DNA of 64,000 nucleotides from Gigaspora margarita (lineage: Eukaryota > Glomeromycota > Glomeromycetes > Diversisporales > Gigasporaceae). The stretch spans positions 108,695 to 172,694 of the forward strand of contig WTPW01000087.1 in assembly GCA_009809945.1 (NCBI GenBank), read 5' to 3'. Of this stretch, positions 58,090 to 64,000 are shown in pieces. The number at the start of each line of letters is the position of its first letter. Within the stretch, counting starts at the first letter, position 1. The notes under the pieces are model-generated. The model ran no database searches and was not told where the DNA came from. It worked only from the letters and a program-made list of their open reading frames with translations. The translations under genes and the position numbers were made by a program.

Positions 58090-59100
58090 ATGTACTGAAT
58101 AATGAGTAAAAACTCATTAATTCAAATGCAACTAACTTGAATAAGTTCTTTTAGAAATCACAATAATTTAGTATACATTGATTCAACTTCAAAGACATAT
58201 TTTGATTATTGAAATAGAAAGTTCTGCAACAAAATTATAGTAAAAATCAATATAATTCTGGTACAAACTAACATATGCTATGTGGTCACTAAATAAGTTC
58301 TATAACAGAGTTTTACATTATTAATAAAAATTATGATAGTCTAGCTTGATCTTAACTACTATAGTGGTCACCGGAATAGTAATTTTTGTAACAAAATTAT
58401 TTACAGTACAAATTAACACAACTACATAAAAATCACGATAATTCCAATACAAAATTAAATTTTACTACAAATTGTAATCATCAAATAGTAAGCATTTTAA
58501 CAAAATTTTTAAAATAATTTCAATATAAACCATATATCATAGCAGCAAGTCCTGTGATAGGATTTTTATAAGAGAAATTACAAGAATTCAATACATACTA
58601 ACTAAAGATAATTTCAGTGCTCAACCACATATACTGTTATTATCAGAATAGAAAGTTCTGTAGTAGAATTTTTAGCTCGCTACACAATTTTAACCATATA
58701 TTATAATTATCAAAGTGGCAAGTAAGTGCTATAGCAGAATTTTTACAGTAAAAATTATGATAATTCTAATGCAATACTGTAGTTATAAGAATAGCAAGTT
58801 TTGCAATCAAATTTTTTACAATAGAAATCATGATAATCTAATTCAAACTAAAAAGACCTTAATCACATATGGTACTATAGCTACCAGGTTAGCAAGTAAC
58901 AGAATTTTTACAATAGAAATCATAATTCTGGTACAAAACTCCATTAATCATATATATGTTTTATTTTGTTAATGAGTAAGTTTTAAAGAATATTTTGATA
59001 ACTTAAAATTGAAATTATGATAACTCTAATACTAACTCAACCATAATCATATACCATAGTTACTGGAGAGCAAGTTCTGTAATAGAATTGTTTACACTGA
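58090..59100 (-). repeat. Degenerate ~75-100-bp tandem repeat, about eleven units
   Basis: The core AGCAAGTTCTGTAATAGAAT with TTTTTACAGTAGAAATCATG and ATAATTCTAATACAAACT recurs from 58228 to 59066. It is the same family as 23620-24330 but in the opposite orientation and better preserved. Any frames through it are by-products. Confidence 0.75.
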
Positions 59101-59106
59101 AAATTA

Positions 59107-59275
59107 ATTCATTGGCAAGTTCATTTCATAGACAATTATTTCACCAAAATTTGACTATTTAGTTCACTGACAATTGATTTACAGGTAGTTACTATACCAA
59201 CTTGCTTATTTCATTGACAGAATTGTTTGTGAAATGAACTTATTAGTAAAAAAAATGTCTATGAAATAATTATCA
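59107..59275. repeat. Foldback MITE
   Basis: TCATTGGCAAGTTCATTTCA and CATAGACAATTATTTCA at the left pair with TGAAATGAACTT and TCTATGAAATAATTATCAATGA at the right. The CACTGACA words resemble the element at 33174. Confidence 0.65.
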
Positions 59276-60528
59276 ATGAATAACATGTATCCATATAATT
59301 TATATAGCCAATTTTTGTTACAGATATATGGCTTCTTTATTACGTTCCAACAGCTTAGTTTGAATTAAGTTACAATATGTTAATTTAGGGTCATAAATTT
59401 GTAATTTATTATAAGAGTGAATGGTTAGTTTAGACAAAAATATCTATTTAAAGTTTAGATACCACAGCATATATGATATCAAATCTGTGATTGATAGAGA
59501 ATAAATCTGTTTTTTTTTATGTGTCAATAGTTACCTGATTGAGCAAGAATAAATAAATTGTTATATTAAAGCACTCAAGCTATAATGGTTCATCTTTGAT
59601 TAATTATTTTTATGAGCCAGTATCTTTTTTATAATATGTGATACAGATAAAAAGAATAAAAAGTTAAACTATTAAAATTATTAAAACAGGTAAATTTAAC
59701 AAATTATTGACAAATATTATTTTACACGTACTATTTTGAACTTGTCATATTATTATCTAGTCCTGCGCCATGTCACACACTGCACAGCTACTCCTAATTA
59801 GTTTTAGCACACTAATGATAACATAACCATGATTTTATGGATTGATAGATCAACATAAAAATATGATTATCTGGCAGAAAATTTCAACCAAAAATTCCAG
59901 AAATCTCATTTTTTGAATATAATTTTTTTTGATATTTGCTAATATATTCACTATTTTTTTATTATTAATCATAAGTTTTTATCTATTGCAGAGCATTTGT
60001 TATGTTCTTGCACTTGTTCTTGCACTTATTCTTGCAAAACTATTATACAAAACTTATTCAAATTTGTGAACTTTTTTTAGCCCAAAATAGTTTGTAAATA
60101 TTAGATAATCAAACAACAAAAGTAAATTTGGCAAAATTCACAATTTTGAATTGTTTAAGGGTGTTAATAAGGGTGTTAAAAATAATATCACAATTACTCA
60201 AATGTACTCAACCAACTCATATGGGGGTCCCCAAAATTCTGAGTTAGGATATGTCAGATTGTATTAAAATTATAGTTAGCTGGATCGGTATTGATCAATT
60301 TTGCTCCATCATAAAAAATTTCTAATAAATCATAAAAAAATTTTTTTTTTTTTAAGCGAGATCTTGCCGCAGATTTTTATTTATTTAATATAACTTTATG
60401 CATTAAACATGCATGTTGTACATTAATATATTTTAAACTACGACTTAGGCTACTTTACCTATGATTAATACTTAGCTAAGAGCAGCAATTGCTGCTCTTA
60501 GTCTATGAAATAAAGTGTATGGTATGAC
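59276..60528. other. Gene-free stretch
   Basis: Includes the relative of the 39.8-kb dispersed repeat at 59850-60060. A short hairpin AGAGCAGCAATTGCTGCTCT lies at about 60480-60500. No coding frame recognised. Confidence 0.45.
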
Positions 60529-60686
60529 CAGTGTTATAAATCCAAAAAATTTTTATTTGCGCATATGCAAAAAAAATGCACAAAAAAATATTATATGCGC
60601 ATTATATATATGGGGAGCCCTGATATATGCACAAATTTAAATCTATGTGCGCTGCGCCTACTGTGCGAATCCAATTTACATCACTG
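60529..60686. mobile_element. hAT-type MITE, 158 bp
   Basis: Begins CAGTGTTATAAATCC and ends GGATTC-type sequence then TTTACATCACTG. Flanks GGTATGAC and GTTATGAC are an 8-bp duplication with one change. The core has repeated GCGCAT words. Confidence 0.82.
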
Positions 60687-60694
60687 GTTATGAC

Positions 60695-61903
60695 CTATAT
60701 GAGAGATGTTTGGGGTCCTATCTATATCTGTAATGTATTTATTTCATAATTAATAATAATATATAACTCCTATTTATTTTTATTTGTAAGCCTATTTATA
60801 CAATAATAAATTCTTTTATATTCTTACATTTTCTTTGAAATTCTATCAAAAAAAGTTTTTTATTATATCTCCAGATAACTCCTATTTCTTTTTCTGATTT
60901 TGAAAATTCAGAACAGAAATAGAGCTTTTTGAACTCCCATTTATTTTCAAAATAAGTTAATTCTAAACCCTTAATGATCTTATTGTCCAAAGCATGGTGA
61001 GGACTTTAAGGTGTATCTATAGACCAGATTTTGTGTTTATGTTTGTCCTATTTTAGATTAGATAATCATTACTATACATACGATTAGCCAATTATTTTTT
61101 TATTTTGTTCCCTAGTTTTTTATAGTTACATATTGTTGAACTTAGGTATATAAATAAACAAATCGATTTTATACAATAACATTTGTAATTGTTTTTTTTT
61201 AAAAGAATGTATTTTAGAAAAGGTAGAATTCAATATAACATCTGAAGTTTGACTTTTTTACTTATTTTTTTAAACAACTTTATTATTGATAAAAATAAAA
61301 GTATTATGAGGAAATTGTAAACTAATTTAACAAAACATTGGATATTGATTCTTATTATAGTATTTAGTAAGCATCCTTTCAGTGGCTTCTCTTATAAACA
61401 TAATATAAATTATTTTGATATCAAAGAACAATTACAAATTTGTAAGTTTATATATATATGCTATATATATTTATTATGTTAAGCGATTATATTATTTGTT
61501 ATATTTATATTTTCATGCTAGGATTTATCAGTTTTTATACAGTAAAAGCTCTCTATTTAATACAAGGCCTCTGAATATTGCTATTGTTCAGAAATTGTAA
61601 AACTTTTGCTTTAGAAACATTTAAAATAATTGAACATTCCATATGAGTTGAAATTGGAAAAATTGAGAATGAAATACAAATAATACCAAGAAAGACAATG
61701 AGCAATCAAACCTCAGAATGAAACATGATAGTGTAATTAACATAATAGTACATGGCAAAAAAATATCAAATCAGTTTTCTTGAGATAGTAGAAATTGCTT
61801 TTAATAATAATATAATAGATAGAAATATTGAATTAGAAAAATTATATAAAGGTATGTATTATTATTATCTACTATTTAGTTCAAACAAAATTTTTATCAG
61901 TTA
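60695..61903. other. AT-rich gene-free stretch
   Basis: No gene, RNA or clear repeat seen on either strand. Frames of 60-66 codons here have AT-driven Lys/Ile/Tyr composition and are not supported. Confidence 0.45.
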
Positions 61904-61905
61904 TA

Positions 61906-62910
61906 CAGTGGCCTACTATAATATTGTGAACACTTTTAAAAAATTTATATAGAGCTAAATTTATAAGATATTAAGCTAAAAATAAAATATAAATTTATTA
62001 AATCTACATCTTTTAATAAAAAAAAGTTTATAAAATTCTATTCAATACTTTTTAAAATAATCAGATTTTAGTAAATTTTAGATTTTTTTATTTTTGTAAT
62101 TTGCTAATTTTTAATATATTTTATAGTAGCACAAATTACTAAATATAGTAATATATAATCTCAATTTTTTATGAAGAAAACTAGCAATTTTTTTAAATAA
62201 AATTATTTAGCATAACAAATTGTATATATTCTAAATGTTTTATACTTTTTAAAAATTTATTTACTAAATTACTATATATAGTAATAAAATTACTATATTT
62301 AGTAATTGTTAATTTTAATTTAATAATTTGATTCTAATATTTAAAAGTAATAACTAATTTAATATTTTTTAGAATTTTATAAAAATTTGTAATTATATAT
62401 AATTTGTTATGCTGAATAATTTTTACTTAATTTTGAAATTTAGTTAACATAATAAAAAATTAACTTTTACTATATATATATTTTTTAATTATTTTTTGAC
62501 ATTATAAGTTTCGTGATTGTGTAACATTTACAAATTTAAAGAATTTTACCGTACAGCGTGGACCACGGTACCCCAGGTACATTACATTCCACGGGCAAAT
62601 TCCAAGTTAGTACCCGGGTACTATACTAAGCGATTTTTCATATGAAAAAATTATTTACATAGGGTATACCCCCAGTATTTTATATTCCACCATATAATTT
62701 TTATGGGGAGGGTACTTTGATATGGGGGGTACCGTGGTCCGCGCTGTACGGTAATTATTTTAAAAGTACTGCATAGAATTTTTCAATCATTTTTTTATTT
62801 AAAAGATATAGATTTAATAAATTTATATTTTTATTTTTAGCTTAATATCTTATAAATTTAGCTCTATGTAAATTTTTAAAAAGTGTCCACAATATTATGG
62901 TAGGCCACTG
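61906..62910. mobile_element. Tc1/mariner-type MITE, 1,005 bp, with nested MITE
   Basis: Ends CAGTGGCCTACTATAATATT and ATTATGGTAGGCCACTG are inverted, and TA lies on both sides. Pairing continues inward for about 130 bases or more (GAGCTAAATTTATAAGATAT with its inverse), so it is a long hairpin. The interior is AT-rich with no transposase, and it hosts the element at 62549-62751. Confidence 0.9.
62549..62751. mobile_element. Nested TA-flanked MITE, GC-richer
   Basis: Ends CCGTACAGCGTGGACCACGG and CCGTGGTCCGCGCTGTACGG are inverted with one difference, with TA on each side. It is 203 bp and contains GTACC-rich strings. It lies inside the larger MITE, so it arrived later. Confidence 0.9.
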
Positions 62911-62912
62911 TA

Positions 62913-63332
62913 TTTGTACAATCATAGCCATGCACATCATTGTTATTGTGGAATTAGCATAAATATCAATATAATTAGGCCTTGCAATTTTTAGCTTTTG
63001 CTATACTAGTTCATAGTAACTATAAACATAAGCTTTGTACTTATCTTTAATAACGATTAGGGAAAACTTTCAATTTCTTAAGCATGATTTACATTTATTC
63101 TACCAACAACAAAATAATTACCTGCTAAGTTCCAAAAATATTAGTAATAGTTATTAAATTTAAGATAGTTTAATATCATATTACAGTATTTTGAATATAA
63201 ATGTTATACATAACTTATTATTTTCATTATATTAAAATCATAAAGTATCATCAGAAACATATGAAGAGTCCCTATAATATAGTGTGTCCTCCAAGCAATA
63301 GTCCACCTGAAGCTTCAATGAGTTGTAAGGCC
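62913..63332. other. AT-rich gene-free stretch
   Basis: Nothing recognised on either strand. Confidence 0.4.
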
Positions 63333-63551
63333 ATGCAAACAAATAAATTGTTTCTCATTACCTTGCTGGCCACTTTTTTAGAAAAGTTAAAATTTTTTTT
63401 TATATAAATTTTTTTATTCATGTATGAAAACAAAATTTATAAAAATTTTTATATTAAAAATTTTTAAATATACCATTTTTTGCCAGATGGCCAGGTTTTA
63501 TTTGCTTGTTCCATATAATGAGAAACAACTAATTTAATTTGCATGGCTTAA
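63333..63551. repeat. Foldback element
   Basis: GCCATGCAAACAAATAAATT and GTTTCTCATTA pair with TAATGAGAAACAAC and TTTAATTTGCATGGC, and TGGCCA-type words pair further in. It is non-coding. Confidence 0.7.
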
Positions 63552-64000
63552 AGTACTTCAGAATACTTCTTAGACTAATATAATTTCATCTAAAGTTCAC
63601 TGATTCAAAGAAGTGCTTGGACTAATATAATCCTACTTGAAGCTTTGACAAATAGTAGAGTGCTTCAAAGCTTTTCTTGATTAATATAACACATGCTGAT
63701 GTAAATTGAATACAAAATAAAGTAATAAGCATAGTAAACTGATAGTAATAAATTTAATTTCTGTCTTAAGTCTTGACATGATTGTATTCAAGTGTATAGA
63801 AAATAATTTTAGCACATATCAATGCTTTAGATATTTGAATTATTAAATAGAAATTAATTTCTGAATTGAAATAATTTGAATAACTTTGTAATTCTTTCCT
63901 AGTACAGCAGTATGTTTAATGAAAATTTGAGCATGTGTTGAACTAAAATTTTTAAAGTATTACCAGATTGATTTAGAAGTTCATGACAAATAGCTTGATT
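63552..64000. repeat. Short ~47-bp tandem repeat, then AT-rich end of window
   Basis: Units with TGCTTGGACTAATATAAT and CTTGAAGCTTTGA repeat about three times to 63700. The last 300 bases show no feature. Confidence 0.5.

Overview
The window looks like the nuclear genome of an arbuscular mycorrhizal fungus close to Rhizophagus. It is very AT-rich with short GT-AG introns, and its gene content fits: a BTB/POZ-TLDc gene, Sel1-repeat remnants, a TKL-like kinase of the type expanded in Glomeromycotina, a BED/DUF659 hAT transposase, a MULE transposase and a Ty3/gypsy gag. The species is inferred from gene-family style, not from a database match. One Nextera mosaic-end sequence and several N bases show that it is a draft short-read assembly.

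Layout. 1-3.4 kb: small inverted-repeat elements (MITEs), a solo LTR and a ~48-bp minisatellite. 3.46-10.0 kb: the best gene of the window, a complete multi-exon DDX60/Ski2-like RNA helicase (about 1,670 aa). 10-14.2 kb: repeats, foldbacks and one orphan coding fragment. 14.9-16.0 kb: a broken kinase with an exact 211-bp duplication. 16.2-20.2 kb: foldbacks and tRNA-headed SINE-like sequences. 21.3-23.1 kb: a BTB-BACK-TLDc gene with one frameshift. 23.6-30.2 kb: repeats, a Sel1 pseudogene between long inverted arms, and a retroposed copy with a target duplication. 31.5-35.8 kb: a decayed hAT transposase interrupted by repeats and adapter sequence. 36.7-41.8 kb: MITEs, a palindrome-ended TIR element and a complete SINE. 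42.6-47.2 kb: a decayed Ty3/gypsy element with both LTRs. 47.4-57.0 kb: a MULE with ~0.7-kb terminal inverted repeats, broken by a 4.9-kb insertion that carries a leucine-rich-repeat pseudogene. 57-64 kb: tandem repeats and nested TA-flanked MITEs.

Only two host genes look usable: the DDX60-like helicase (RNA surveillance or antiviral type by homology) and, if its single-base shift is an assembly error, the BTB-TLDc gene. Almost everything else is mobile DNA or its relics. Many insertions keep exact target-site duplications, so their class and relative order can be read directly. Premature stops in the transposon genes fall mainly where Trp, Gln or Arg is expected, which suggests G:C to A:T decay. 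I found no CRISPR array, operon, rRNA or functional tRNA.
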